DNA from: Flavobacterium gelidicaeli | GTDB taxonomy: Bacteria; Bacteroidota; Bacteroidia; Flavobacteriales; Flavobacteriaceae | Assembly: GCF_013294005.1 (NCBI RefSeq) | Contig: NZ_JABSNK010000006.1 | Coordinates: 185,144-249,143 of the forward strand | Direction: 5' to 3' | DNA length: 64,000 bases | Shown: positions 17,636 to 27,346 of the stretch, piece after piece | Position numbering within the stretch: position 1 is the first letter of the stretch | Layout: every line of letters begins with the position of its first letter | Notes under the pieces: model-generated | Database searches by the model: none | The model's input: only the letters and a program-made list of their open reading frames with translations | What the model was told of the DNA's origin: nothing | Translations under genes and position numbers: made by a program

Positions 17636-19849
17636 TTAAACTAAGAACTCTTCGTTTTGACTATGAATAAGGTTATTGATCGTTTTAAATAATAGTACTG
17701 GATCAAATGGTTTTATAATAATATCATTGAATCCTGCCGAAATAGCTTCTTCAGTAATTTCCTCTTTATCAAATGCCGTTAAAGCAACTATGGCTGTTAC
17801 CACTCCTCGTTGCCTTATTTTTCTAGTCGTTTCAAAACCATTCATTAATGGCATATTAATATCCATTAAAATAACATCAAATGTTTCCGTTTCTAAAGCA
17901 TCTAAAGCCGCAAAACCCGAATCAACTATGGTACATTTATAGTTATTATTTTCTATTATTTTTTTTGTCACTAATTGGTTAATTTTATTATCATCAACCA
18001 CTAAAACAGAGTAGCTTTCTCCTGATTGCAAATCTAAATTATTATTATTAAAAGTCTCAATCGTTTTATAAGGATCGTATTCAAACGGTATTACAAATCT
18101 AAACGTAGTCCCTTTGTCTAATTCACTTTCGATAATGATACTACTATTGAAGAGTTCTAATAATCTTTTCACAATAGGTAGTCCTAAACCTGTTCCTTGA
18201 TAATCAATTTCTTGCCTACTCACTTGACTGAATTTTTCAAAAATTTTCTCCTGATCTTCTACAGCAATTCCTATTCCGTTATCTTGAACTTTAAAAGCTA
18301 TAAAATAGGTATCAACTTCTACCTTTTCTAATTTAGCCTCTAGAAGAATGCGACCATTTTGAGTGAATTTTAGCGCATTACTAAGTAGGTTTATCATTAT
18401 TTGTGAAAATCTTAATTTATCACCTATTAAATATTCAGGAATTTCAGGATCAATGTTTATTGTAACTGTATTGTGATGATTTTCGGCAATAAAAGCTAGA
18501 GAATCATTTATAAGTTTTATTTCGTCGTTGATATTAAAAGCCAATGTTTCGAGAACAATTCTATTTTCTTCAATTTTATTAATTTGTAATACGTCATTAA
18601 CTAATGACAGCAGGTATCTTGCAGAAAATTTTAGCGAATTTAAATGCGGACTATCCGCAAGCTCTTTGTGTTCCTCTGATAGTAAATTTGTAATTCCAAT
18701 GACACCGTACAATGGAGTTCTTAATTCATGGCTTATTGTTGAAACAAATTGCGACTTTAACTGCGACGCAACTTCTGCTTTATCTTTAGCTATTTTTAAT
18801 TCCTCGTTTTTAAGTATTAGATCAGCATTGCTTTTTTTCTTAAAAGTATAGCTTTTATAAAGAGTATAAAGTAATATTAAAAGAACAATTAAGGCAATTA
18901 CAACAAGTATATTAATGATTTTAGTTTTTTGCAAACTCTTAGATTGTAAATCATTTTCTGTTTCAATTAAATCAATTTTTCTTTTATACTCGTCTAATTC
19001 GAGGTTGACACCCGCAACATTTGTTCTTCGTAATTTTTCAGAATTATATATGTCTTTATTGATAATATTATAGATCGCTAAATTTTCATAAGCTCTTTTA
19101 TAATCACCATGTTTCAGTAAAAGTTTTGCGTATTCTTCATAAACATAAACCACATCGTCTTTAGTAGGTAATTGTCCTCCAATATTTACTGCGTTTTCAA
19201 AATAAGGATTTGCCTTAGCAAAATCATTCTTATTGCTATAATACATTCCGTTTAACATATTGACAATCATCAAATCAGAATTATCAGCATATCTATCTTT
19301 ATTTTTATTAAGATAATCTAAATAAGGGTAGCCATTTTCAAAATCATTTTTATAAAAATAAGCCCATGTAATATTCATTTTTGTAATAAAAACATTTACT
19401 TGAGAACCAATTTTATTGCTATAGCCTAACGATTTTTTATAATAATACAATCCCTTATTAAAATCATTTTCTCCAAAAGAATAAATATTTCCTAAGTTAT
19501 TATTGAGTCCATTTTTTATAGTATCATTATCTGTTTTATTAGCGTAAAACAATCCTTTTTTAAAATAAAAAATAGCCTTATCAGTTTCGGCTAAGCTTTC
19601 ATAATTAGAAGCAATTATATTATATGATTTTGCAATTAAGTAATCGTCTTTCATACTAATTGCATAATGAAGTGCGAGTCTTGAAAAAACAAATGATTTT
19701 TCAAAATTATTTTCATTTAAATAATTAGTAGCGTCTTTTGTTATTTTTAAAACCTCTGATCTTGAAGGAATTGGTTTTTCAGAGATAGGATTATCACTAA
19801 AAAAAAAGAAGGAATAAAGTATTAAAAGTAGTGCTTGTGAATTTAACAT
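17636..19849 (-). CDS. TPR-containing hybrid histidine kinase
   Basis: A 737-residue hybrid two-component protein. After a signal or anchor segment, residues ~35-300 form tetratricopeptide repeats (DKAIFYFKKGLFYANKT, KGLYYYKKSLGYS), then a membrane segment near 315-335 (ILVVIALIVLLILLYTLY), a coiled linker, H-box SQFVSTISHELRTPL, N-box NLLSNALKFT, G1 VQDNGIGI, G2 GTGLGLPIVKRL and a C-terminal receiver with acidic pair VVDDNK and phospho-aspartate in VILMDINMP. The TPR part is expected outside the cytoplasm. No separate DNA-binding partner is adjacent. It should pass phosphate on to an unlinked protein; the stimulus is unknown. Confidence 0.93.
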   Translation of the reverse strand: MLNSQALLLILYSFFFFSDNPISEKPIPSRSEVLKITKDATNYLNENNFEKSFVFSRLALHYAISMKDDYLIAKSYNIIASNYESLAETDKAIFYFKKGLFYANKTDNDTIKNGLNNNLGNIYSFGENDFNKGLYYYKKSLGYSNKIGSQVNVFITKMNITWAYFYKNDFENGYPYLDYLNKNKDRYADNSDLMIVNMLNGMYYSNKNDFAKANPYFENAVNIGGQLPTKDDVVYVYEEYAKLLLKHGDYKRAYENLAIYNIINKDIYNSEKLRRTNVAGVNLELDEYKRKIDLIETENDLQSKSLQKTKIINILVVIALIVLLILLYTLYKSYTFKKKSNADLILKNEELKIAKDKAEVASQLKSQFVSTISHELRTPLYGVIGITNLLSEEHKELADSPHLNSLKFSARYLLSLVNDVLQINKIEENRIVLETLAFNINDEIKLINDSLAFIAENHHNTVTINIDPEIPEYLIGDKLRFSQIMINLLSNALKFTQNGRILLEAKLEKVEVDTYFIAFKVQDNGIGIAVEDQEKIFEKFSQVSRQEIDYQGTGLGLPIVKRLLELFNSSIIIESELDKGTTFRFVIPFEYDPYKTIETFNNNNLDLQSGESYSVLVVDDNKINQLVTKKIIENNNYKCTIVDSGFAALDALETETFDVILMDINMPLMNGFETTRKIRQRGVVTAIVALTAFDKEEITEEAISAGFNDIIIKPFDPVLLFKTINNLIHSQNEEFLV

Positions 19850-20049
19850 TTTAAAAATTATATTTCGAATGGTAGCGAATAGTGTTCAAAAATTAATTCA
19901 ATATTGAATACACTAAATATAGTAAAAACAGAAAGTTACAGGTGTATTTTTAGATTATAAAAAATAAAAAACCACATCTATTTTACATTCCATTACAATG
20001 CAATATAGAACATTATTTGAATTATAAATCAATGTTTACTATTTATTTA

Positions 20050-21336
20050 TTAACCCTTAACGTTCTCTTTTGGGAGGTGTAATTTTCCCACTGATTTAGC
20101 TACGATCGTTGCTATCGTTGAGTCACTTGTAACATTGACAACCGTTCTACACATGTCTAATGGTCTATCAATGGCAAATATTAGTGCTAATCCTGCTTCT
20201 GGAATTCCAGCCTGACCTAAAACAATTACAAGCATAACCATACCAGCACTTGGTACCGCCGCTGAACCCACAGATGCTAAAGTTGCTGTAATTATAATCA
20301 TCAATTGTGTATGTAAGTCTAATGGTGCCGGAAGCATTGCTTGCGCGATAAAAATAGCAGCAACAGCCTGATATAAACTTGTCCCATCCATATTTACGGT
20401 GGCGCCTAATGGTAAGACAAAACTAGAAACTTCATCATCAACACCCAGCTCAGTAACGCATTCCATGGTTACAGGAAGTGTTGCTGCACTAGAACTAGTA
20501 GAAAACGCTAATAATTGCGCAGGTGCAATTGCTTTAAAAAACCGTATCGGATTCACTTTTGCGAAAAGCAATAATAAGGTAGGATAAAAAATAAATATCA
20601 TAAAAGCCAGTCCTAATAGAACAGTCATTCCATAAATACCTAATGCACCTAATGTAGAAAAATCAGGAATCTCGACCATCAAAGCTGCCATTAATGCAAA
20701 TACGCCATAAGGAGAGAAAAGCATGATAATATCAATTATTTTCATAATAACATCATTCATTCCTTTAAAAAAATCAACTACTGGTTTCGCTTTTTCTTCT
20801 TCGATTAAAATTAATCCAATACCGATTAAGATTACAAACAAGATTACTTTTAGCATGCTTCCATTATCGGACAATGCTTCAAAGAAATTTCCAGGAACAA
20901 CATCTACTAATGGTTGTAATGGTCCGCTAGTTTTTGCTTTCGCGGCAAGCTCAATTTTTTGATTTGCATCTACAGAGAAACTTTCTAATAAAGAGATTCT
21001 TGATTCCTCGTTTATATAACTTCCTGGCTTAATAACATTCGCTAATCCTAAACCAACACTAACTGCTACAATAGTAGAACAAAGGTAAAAAAGCACCGTC
21101 CTTCCTCCTAATTTTGATATTTTTGAAATATCTTTCAAGTCAGACAAACCTACGATTAAAGAAACTACAATTAAAGGAACCGCAATCATTTTTAATAAAT
21201 TGATAAATATGGTTCCAAAGGGTTTTACCCAATCAATAACAACACCATTTAACTCTAAATTTTTCATTATCATTCCAAAGAGTAATCCTAAAACCATTGC
21301 GATTAGGATTTTATAATGTAGAGCTAGTTTTTTCAT
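20050..21336 (-). CDS. Dicarboxylate/amino acid:cation symporter (SLC1/DAACS), first paralogue
   Basis: A 428-residue transporter with eight membrane segments and two re-entrant hairpins. The serine-rich hairpin LLAFSTSSSAATLPVTMECV and the NMDGT substrate/sodium motif (GATVNMDGTSLYQ) are intact; the late DRPLDMCRTVVNV segment carries substrate-binding residues. The start MKKLALHYKIL at 21336 is preferred to an in-frame codon 33 bp upstream. NMDGT is the glutamate/aspartate-type signature. A paralogue with a different motif lies just upstream on the same strand, separated by a terminator, so they are probably expressed separately. Confidence 0.92.
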   Translation of the reverse strand: MKKLALHYKILIAMVLGLLFGMIMKNLELNGVVIDWVKPFGTIFINLLKMIAVPLIVVSLIVGLSDLKDISKISKLGGRTVLFYLCSTIVAVSVGLGLANVIKPGSYINEESRISLLESFSVDANQKIELAAKAKTSGPLQPLVDVVPGNFFEALSDNGSMLKVILFVILIGIGLILIEEEKAKPVVDFFKGMNDVIMKIIDIIMLFSPYGVFALMAALMVEIPDFSTLGALGIYGMTVLLGLAFMIFIFYPTLLLLFAKVNPIRFFKAIAPAQLLAFSTSSSAATLPVTMECVTELGVDDEVSSFVLPLGATVNMDGTSLYQAVAAIFIAQAMLPAPLDLHTQLMIIITATLASVGSAAVPSAGMVMLVIVLGQAGIPEAGLALIFAIDRPLDMCRTVVNVTSDSTIATIVAKSVGKLHLPKENVKG

Positions 21337-21473
21337 ATTGTTATTTAAAATTGGTTTTACCGAAAACAATTAGAGGAATTTTACTAATTGTACATAAGGA
21401 ATGACAATCTAACAATAAATACCGTAAAAGTTACTCAAAATTACATTTTTAACATAAAAAAACGATTTTTAAG

Positions 21474-21504
21474 CAAAAAAAGCTCCTCTTATTAAGAGGA
21501 GCTT
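21474..21504 (-). terminator. Rho-independent terminator
   Basis: Arms AAGCTCCTCTT and AGAGGAGCTT around a short ATTA loop; read on the minus strand the stem is followed by a run of T. It ends the second symporter gene and separates it from the first. Confidence 0.9.
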
Positions 21505-21529
21505 GATATATAATAAATTATAAGTTTTT

Positions 21530-22807
21530 TTAATCTAAAGAAACGATATCTTCTTTCCCTTCTTCCCATTGTCCAACAACTGAAGTAGCTAAAGCATTAC
21601 CAAGTACATTTGTTGCGCTTCTAAACATGTCACAAAAATGATCAATTGGTAAAATTAAAGCAATTCCTTCTATAGGAATATCAAACATACCACATGTTGC
21701 TGCAACAACAACTAAACTCGCTCTTGGTACTCCTGCAATTCCTTTACTAGTTAACATTAATACTAAAAGCATTGTCATTTGAGTTCCTAAATCTAAATGT
21801 ACACCATAAGCTTGAGCAATAAAAATACTCGCAAATGTCATGTACATCATGCTTCCATCAAGGTTAAAGGAATATCCTAATGGTAACATGAAAGAAACGA
21901 TTTTGTCTTTTACACCAAAACGTTCTAATTCTTCAGTTAATTTAGGAAAAACAGCTTCACTACTTGTTGTTCCAAAAGCTATAATTAACGGACTCACAAT
22001 GCGTTTTAAAAGTACAGTCATTCTTCCTTTTAGAAAAAGATAGCCTACAGCAATTAATAAAACCCAAAGGGAAGATATCCCAATTAAAAAGGAACCGAAA
22101 AACTTGAAATAAGTAATCGCTAATTCCTGAAAATCTCTTACCGCAAAAACACCTGCAATAGCTCCAAAAACACCAATAGGAGCAAATTTCATCACATAAT
22201 TAACCATTTTAAGTACAATGTGCGACGTTTTGTCAAGCGCATTAACAACTGGTTTAGCAAAATCTCCTATTGAGGCTGCTGCTAATCCAAAAAAGATAGA
22301 GAAAACTACAATTTGTAAAATCTCATTAGTAGCCATTGCCTCAAAAATACTTTTAGGTACGATGTGCTCTATAAAATTTTCAAAAGAAATACTCTTAGTT
22401 TTTGCAGCTACTTCAGATGCTGAACTTAAATCTACATTTGACAAATTTAATCCTTCACCTGGTTTTAAAACATTAACAAAAAACATTCCTAGTAATAAAG
22501 ACAAAAAAGAAGCTGTAAAAAACCACCCTAAAGCCTTACCACCTATTCTACCTACAGTGCTTACGTTTCCAAGTTTAGCAATTCCTACAACAAGAGTGGT
22601 AAAAACTAATGGCGAAATAATCATTTGAACTAATCGAATAAAAACCGTAGCTAATATTTGAATTTTAGCACTAAAAGCTAAAGCAGATTCTACTGAAATT
22701 GTATTGTGAATTACAATTCCTAAAATACCTCCTAAAAGCATTGCAATTAGGATTTGTGTCGTCAAGTTAGATAAAAATGACGCCTTTTTTTCTGGTGTAT
22801 TATGCAT
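21530..22807 (-). CDS. Dicarboxylate/amino acid:cation symporter (SLC1/DAACS), second paralogue
   Basis: A 425-residue member of the same family as its neighbour. The hairpin here reads IIAFGTTSSEAVFPKLTEEL and the substrate motif is NLDGS (GYSFNLDGSMMYM) rather than NMDGT; the last block is LPIDHFCDMFRSATNV. The difference suggests a different substrate, such as a C4-dicarboxylate rather than glutamate. All eight membrane segments seem present. The two proteins are diverged enough that the duplication is old. Confidence 0.92.
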   Translation of the reverse strand: MHNTPEKKASFLSNLTTQILIAMLLGGILGIVIHNTISVESALAFSAKIQILATVFIRLVQMIISPLVFTTLVVGIAKLGNVSTVGRIGGKALGWFFTASFLSLLLGMFFVNVLKPGEGLNLSNVDLSSASEVAAKTKSISFENFIEHIVPKSIFEAMATNEILQIVVFSIFFGLAAASIGDFAKPVVNALDKTSHIVLKMVNYVMKFAPIGVFGAIAGVFAVRDFQELAITYFKFFGSFLIGISSLWVLLIAVGYLFLKGRMTVLLKRIVSPLIIAFGTTSSEAVFPKLTEELERFGVKDKIVSFMLPLGYSFNLDGSMMYMTFASIFIAQAYGVHLDLGTQMTMLLVLMLTSKGIAGVPRASLVVVAATCGMFDIPIEGIALILPIDHFCDMFRSATNVLGNALATSVVGQWEEGKEDIVSLD

Positions 22808-22878
22808 TTGGTTATTTAAAATTATTATGGTCTTGGTCCGTTTATATTTCGATAAAAATATAAAATAACATCAAGTGG

Positions 22879-23949
22879 CTAAAGGTTATTATTATAGGTT
22901 TTGTTTATCAAATAAAAATCGGCTAAAACAATTGCTGCCATCGCTTCTACAATAGGCACCGCGCGAGGAACAACACAAGGATCATGACGTCCTTTCCCTG
23001 TCATTTCGGTAATATTTCCTTTATTATCTAATGATTCTTGTTTTTGCATAATTGTAGCAACCGGTTTGAATGCTACTCTAAAGTAAATATCCATTCCGTT
23101 GCTTATTCCACCTTGAATCCCACCTGAAAGGTTGGTTTTAGTCGTTCCGTCAGGGTTGTACAAATCATTATGTTCGCTACCCTTCATTTTAGCTCCGCAA
23201 AAACCACTTCCGTATTCAAAACCTTTTACCGCGTTGATAGAAAGCATTGCTTTACCTAGTTCAGCATGTAATTTATCAAAAACAGGCTCTCCTAGTCCAA
23301 TAGGCACATTTTGAATAACACAAGTTACCGTACCACCTACAGTATTACCCTCTTTACGAATTTCACGAATATAATCTTCCATAACTACCGCCATTTCATC
23401 ATCTGGACAACGTACTGGATTATTTTCTGTTTTTGAGAAATCTAAATCTTGGTATGGTTTTTCTAAAAATATTGGCCCTACAGAAGATACGTAAGCATTT
23501 ATTTTTATCTCAGGTAACATTTGTTTTGCTATGGCACCTGCAACAACTCTACTTGCAGTTTCACGCGCAGAACTTCTTCCTCCACCGCGATAATCACGAA
23601 CACCATATTTTTTTTCATAAACATAATCAGCATGACTAGGTCTGTAATTGTCTTTTATATGTGAGTAATCGTCTGATTTCTGATTTGTATTGGGTATAAT
23701 AAATCCTATTGGAGTACCGGTTGTTTTGCCTTCAAAAATTCCTGATAAAAACTGTACATCATCTGGTTCTTTTCTTTGAGTTACAATTGCAGATTGCCCC
23801 GGTTTTCTTCTTGACATTTCAAGCTGAATTGCTTCTAAATCGATTGTTATCCCTGATGGACAACCGTCAATGATACCACCTAAAGCCTCACCATGTGATT
23901 CTCCAAAAGTGGTTATTTTAAATAGTGTTCCGTAGCTATTTCCTGCCAT
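22879..23949 (-). CDS. aroC: Chorismate synthase
   Basis: A 356-residue FMN-dependent enzyme, the last step of the shikimate pathway (5-enolpyruvylshikimate-3-phosphate to chorismate). The start [20 protein letters not shown] at 23949 is the family's usual N-terminus; the longer open frame would cover the promoter. Other landmarks are [27 protein letters not shown] and [15 protein letters not shown]. Length is typical. It is transcribed alone from a good promoter 17 bp upstream. Confidence 0.97.
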   Translation of the reverse strand: MAGNSYGTLFKITTFGESHGEALGGIIDGCPSGITIDLEAIQLEMSRRKPGQSAIVTQRKEPDDVQFLSGIFEGKTTGTPIGFIIPNTNQKSDDYSHIKDNYRPSHADYVYEKKYGVRDYRGGGRSSARETASRVVAGAIAKQMLPEIKINAYVSSVGPIFLEKPYQDLDFSKTENNPVRCPDDEMAVVMEDYIREIRKEGNTVGGTVTCVIQNVPIGLGEPVFDKLHAELGKAMLSINAVKGFEYGSGFCGAKMKGSEHNDLYNPDGTTKTNLSGGIQGGISNGMDIYFRVAFKPVATIMQKQESLDNKGNITEMTGKGRHDPCVVPRAVPIVEAMAAIVLADFYLINKTYNNNL

Positions 23950-23965
23950 TGTTTTTAGTTTTGAA

Positions 23966-23994
23966 CAAATGTAATATATTAGTTTAAAGTTCAA
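23966..23994 (-). promoter_or_regulatory. aroC promoter (TTG-N18-TAnnTTTG)
   Basis: Minus-strand TTG at 23994-23992, an 18-bp spacer and TACATTTG at 23973-23966. The position, 17 bp before the ATG, supports the chosen aroC start and implies a very short leader. Confidence 0.75.
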
Positions 23995-24132
23995 AAGCTT
24001 AAGCTTTAAGTTTTTTAAATTAACGACATATTATTTGGCTTTTATTTAATATTAAAGTTAAAATGATAACCTTAATATCAAATTGAGTTCCTTTTAATTG
24101 CATTAATTTGTTAAACTTCAAATCAAAATACC

Positions 24133-24978
24133 TTGAAAAAAAGAAAAGTTGAATTAGTAGTGATTTCTGACTTGCATTTAGGAACTTACGGTAGTCACGC
24201 TGTCGAACTCAATAAATATTTAGCATCAATAAAACCTAAAACATTAGTGCTAAATGGAGATATTATTGACATTTGGCAATTTAGAAAGTCCTATTTTCCT
24301 AAATCACATCTAAAAGTTATCCAAAAAATAATAAGTTTTGCTTCTAAAGGGACTAAAGTCCATTACATCACAGGAAACCACGATGAAATGCTTAGAAAGT
24401 TTAGCGACATGAATATGGGAAACATTTCACTAGTAGATAAATTAGTATTAGAACTTGATGGTAAAAAAGCTTGGATTTTTCATGGCGATATTTTTGATGC
24501 TTCTGTTAACCATGCTAAATGGATTGCAAAATTAGGCGGTATAGGATATGATTACCTTATTTTATCAAACCGATTTGTAAACTGGTGTCTAAAAAAAATA
24601 GGCCGTGAACCGTATTCTTTTTCGAAAAAAATAAAGGCTAGCGTCAAGAAAGCTGTAAAACACATATCTGACTTTGAGGAAACGGCAACCGACTTAGCGA
24701 TTAAAAAAAAATATGATTATGTTTTATGTGGTCACATTCATGAACCTAAAATCATACAAAAAGAAAATAAAAATGGGAGTACTTTATATTTGAATTCTGG
24801 TGATTGGGTCGAAAACTTAACCGCATTAGAATACAATAATAAACGATGGAAAATGTACCGTTATGATGAAACCAAATACGATGAAGATGATGAAGACTTG
24901 TTTGAAATGGAAGAACTAGTTAGCGCCCAAATGTTAAATGCTATTATACGTGAAAACAAGAAAAAAATACTAAGCTAA
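24133..24978 (+). CDS. UDP-2,3-diacylglucosamine diphosphatase-like metallophosphoesterase
   Basis: A 281-residue calcineurin-like phosphoesterase. All metal-binding blocks are visible: SDLHLGT, LNGDIIDIW, GNHDEML, FHGDIFD and CGHIHEPK. The family in Bacteroidota includes the enzyme that takes the LpxH step of lipid A synthesis (UDP-2,3-diacylglucosamine to lipid X). The only plausible start is a TTG at 24133, since the first ATG lies far inside the fold. The C-terminal ~50 residues are acidic. It is alone, divergent from aroC. Substrate assignment is from the family; a different sugar-nucleotide phosphatase role cannot be excluded. Confidence 0.85.
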   Translation: MKKRKVELVVISDLHLGTYGSHAVELNKYLASIKPKTLVLNGDIIDIWQFRKSYFPKSHLKVIQKIISFASKGTKVHYITGNHDEMLRKFSDMNMGNISLVDKLVLELDGKKAWIFHGDIFDASVNHAKWIAKLGGIGYDYLILSNRFVNWCLKKIGREPYSFSKKIKASVKKAVKHISDFEETATDLAIKKKYDYVLCGHIHEPKIIQKENKNGSTLYLNSGDWVENLTALEYNNKRWKMYRYDETKYDEDDEDLFEMEELVSAQMLNAIIRENKKKILS

Positions 24979-25107
24979 AATTAATTGATAAACTAAACCT
25001 TATTGTTAAACAATTTTTAAACTATGGGAATTCCATAACAATTAATGGTTTAAGCATAACTTATAAAATAAGGTGCTGTAGTACTTTTGTAAAAAACAAA
25101 AACAATC

Positions 25108-25602
25108 ATGAAAAAACTTATTTTATCAGCAATAATGCTAGTTGGCTTAGCTTTTACCGCACAAGCACAAGAGATATCTAAAAATGCAATAGGACTACGT
25201 TTAGGAGATAATGATGGTTTTGGAGGAGAAATTACTTACCAAAGAGCATTATCTGACAATAATAGATTAGAATTAGATTTAGGTTGGAGAAATAGCAAAG
25301 ATGTTGATGCAATTAAACTTGCTGGTTTATACCAATGGGTATGGAATATTGATGGTGGTTTCAACTGGTACGCAGGTGTTGGTGGTGGATTAGCTAACTC
25401 TAGTTACGATTATAACCGTGGGGGTCAACGTTATGATGATAGTTATACTTATTTATTTGCAGCTGGAGATATAGGAATAGAATATAACTTTGATATTCCA
25501 TTGTTATTATCTTTAGATTTCAGACCTGAAGTTTATTTTACAGATAAAGTAAATAAAGATTTTGGACCAGATATTGCATTGGGAATTAAATACCAATTTT
25601 AA
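25108..25602 (+). CDS. Small outer-membrane beta-barrel protein
   Basis: A 164-residue secreted protein with a clear signal peptide (MKKLILSAIMLVGLAFTAQA, cleavage near residue 21). The mature part alternates hydrophobic and polar residues with aromatic strand ends (RLELDLGWRNSKD, GFNWYAGVGGGLANSSYDY, YLFAAGDIGIEYNF) and ends in phenylalanine (IKYQF), as for an eight-stranded OmpX/OmpW-like barrel. No enzyme motif is visible, so it is best described as a small porin-like outer-membrane protein. A TACTTTTG box lies ~25 bp upstream but lacks a matching -33. Confidence 0.85.
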   Translation: MKKLILSAIMLVGLAFTAQAQEISKNAIGLRLGDNDGFGGEITYQRALSDNNRLELDLGWRNSKDVDAIKLAGLYQWVWNIDGGFNWYAGVGGGLANSSYDYNRGGQRYDDSYTYLFAAGDIGIEYNFDIPLLLSLDFRPEVYFTDKVNKDFGPDIALGIKYQF

Positions 25603-25620
25603 TATTTAAAATATATTTAT

Positions 25621-25652
25621 AAAAAATGCCACTAGAAATAGTGGCATTTTTT
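25621..25652. terminator. Bidirectional rho-independent terminator
   Basis: Arms AAAAAATGCCACTA and TAGTGGCATTTTTT around GAAA. It lies between convergent genes and its right arm touches the stop codon of the PrcB-domain gene. Confidence 0.92.
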
Positions 25653-26079
25653 ATTTAATAATAATTTCTTTCTTAGAGTTTATTTTAACTACACAATAAG
25701 GGTAGACTATACTTTGTGAAACCATTGCTCCTGATTCAGGAACAGTTTCTTTTACAGTAACAATAATGTTTTTATCTGTTTCAACAACGTTATCAACATT
25801 TATAGCATAACCTCCAGTATTTTTTTCTCCCATATTCAAAATCAAAAAATTAGCTTTCGTAAGATCCGATTCTGCTATTTTATTTTTTAAATGGGTATCA
25901 TTTTGCAACATCTTTATTTCATTAGGTTCTGACAAAATTTCAAAGAATTTAATATTTGCTCCCCCATTATCTTGTTGTGTCAAAACTTCATACAAAGCGT
26001 TACTCTCTTTAACTACTTTTTTTGTTTCTGCACAAGACATCATCACTAACGCCAAAATTAATCCAACTGTTTTTTTCAT
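25651..26079 (-). CDS. Putative lipoprotein with PrcB-like C-terminal domain
   Basis: A 142-residue lipoprotein: the signal peptide ends in a lipobox (LVMMSC at residues ~11-16). The C-terminal part NTGGYAINVDNV followed by VKETVPESGAMVSQSIVYPY resembles the PrcB domain, first described as a stabilising subunit of the Treponema PrtP protease complex and now seen in many small secreted proteins. No protease gene is adjacent. It is convergent with the beta-barrel gene and precedes nothing in an obvious operon; bshA is 60 bp upstream on the same strand. Confidence 0.75.
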   Translation of the reverse strand: MKKTVGLILALVMMSCAETKKVVKESNALYEVLTQQDNGGANIKFFEILSEPNEIKMLQNDTHLKNKIAESDLTKANFLILNMGEKNTGGYAINVDNVVETDKNIIVTVKETVPESGAMVSQSIVYPYCVVKINSKKEIIIK

Positions 26080-26138
26080 GACTTTTATTAAATAGTAATT
26101 CTATATCTGTATAAACAGTAATACTTTCAATTTGTTAC

Positions 26139-27272
26139 TTATGAATATTTTTTAATTGCTTTTTCATATAAATCAACGTACAAAGGCAAGATATTCTTAA
26201 TGTCAAATCTTTTAGCTACGCTAAGCGCGTTTCTTTTAAACTCACACAAAACAGTATCATCTTTTAATATCTTTATAGCATTTACAGCCATTTCATCAAT
26301 ATTACCTACATCGCTTAAAAACCCAGAAAGACCTTCAAAATTCACTTCTGATAATCCTCCTGCATTACTTGATATCACAGGAACTCCCCATGCCATTGCT
26401 TCAAGAGCAGCTAGTCCAAAACTCTCAGTCTCTGATGGTAATAAAAATAAATCTGTATAACTTAATATTTTATCAATCTCGTTGCTGTTTCCAAAAAAGA
26501 TGACCTTATCTTGAATTCCCAGTTCTTGACATAAATATTCAGCTTTTTCTTTTTCAGGACCATCTCCTACCATCATTAATTTAGCGGGAATTTCTTGCTG
26601 TATCTTATGAAAAATTTTGATTATGTCTGGGATGCGTTTTACTTTTCTAAAATTACTAATGTGCGTAATAATGCGCTCCTCTCCTTTTGCCATTACAGAA
26701 CGATTGCAAGGAATTGTAGGATCTGTTGTGTTTTTGTCTAATTCGATAAAATTAGGAATAACATGAATGTCTTTCTTAATATTAAATAATTTATAGGTAT
26801 CGTCTTTTAAACTTTGAGATACCGAAGTCACCACATCAGATTTATTGATACTAAAACTCACCGCTGGTTTATAAAACGGATGATTTCCTACTAAAGTAAT
26901 ATCGGTTCCGTGGAGTGTAGTCACCATAGGAATACGAATTCCTTCACTTTTTAGCATTTGTTTCGCCATATATCCAGCATAAGCATGTGGAATAGCATAG
27001 TGAACATGTAAAATTTCTATTTTATAAAGTTTCACCATATCAACTAATTTACTTGATAAAGCTAACTCATAAGGTTGGTAATGAAATAAAGGGTACTCAG
27101 GAACATTTACCTCATGGTAGTGAACATTAGGATTTAAAAGCGCTAAACGTACTGGCTGACTATATGTTATGAAGTGAATCTCGTGTCCTTGACGCGCTAA
27201 TTCAAGTCCTAATTCTGTAGCGACAACGCCACTTCCTCCAAAGGTTGGATAACAAACTATTGCAATTCTCAT
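26139..27272 (-). CDS. bshA: N-acetyl-alpha-D-glucosaminyl L-malate synthase
   Basis: A 377-residue GT4-family glycosyltransferase that makes GlcNAc-malate, the first step of bacillithiol synthesis. It has the GT-B layout: an N-terminal CYPTFGGSGVVATELGLELA, TTLHGTDITLVG, then a C-terminal nucleotide-binding domain with MMVGDGPEKEK and the ESFGLAALEAMAWGVPVIS motif with its two catalytic glutamates. The length and N-terminus are typical of BshA in Bacteroidota. bshB and bshC are not in the window. Confidence 0.95.
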   Translation of the reverse strand: MRIAIVCYPTFGGSGVVATELGLELARQGHEIHFITYSQPVRLALLNPNVHYHEVNVPEYPLFHYQPYELALSSKLVDMVKLYKIEILHVHYAIPHAYAGYMAKQMLKSEGIRIPMVTTLHGTDITLVGNHPFYKPAVSFSINKSDVVTSVSQSLKDDTYKLFNIKKDIHVIPNFIELDKNTTDPTIPCNRSVMAKGEERIITHISNFRKVKRIPDIIKIFHKIQQEIPAKLMMVGDGPEKEKAEYLCQELGIQDKVIFFGNSNEIDKILSYTDLFLLPSETESFGLAALEAMAWGVPVISSNAGGLSEVNFEGLSGFLSDVGNIDEMAVNAIKILKDDTVLCEFKRNALSVAKRFDIKNILPLYVDLYEKAIKKYS

Positions 27273-27346
27273 GTATGTATTTTAATAAAAACGAAATTAA
27301 GAAAAAGCAAGTTATTACTTCTCGTTTTTAACGTTTATTTACCTTC

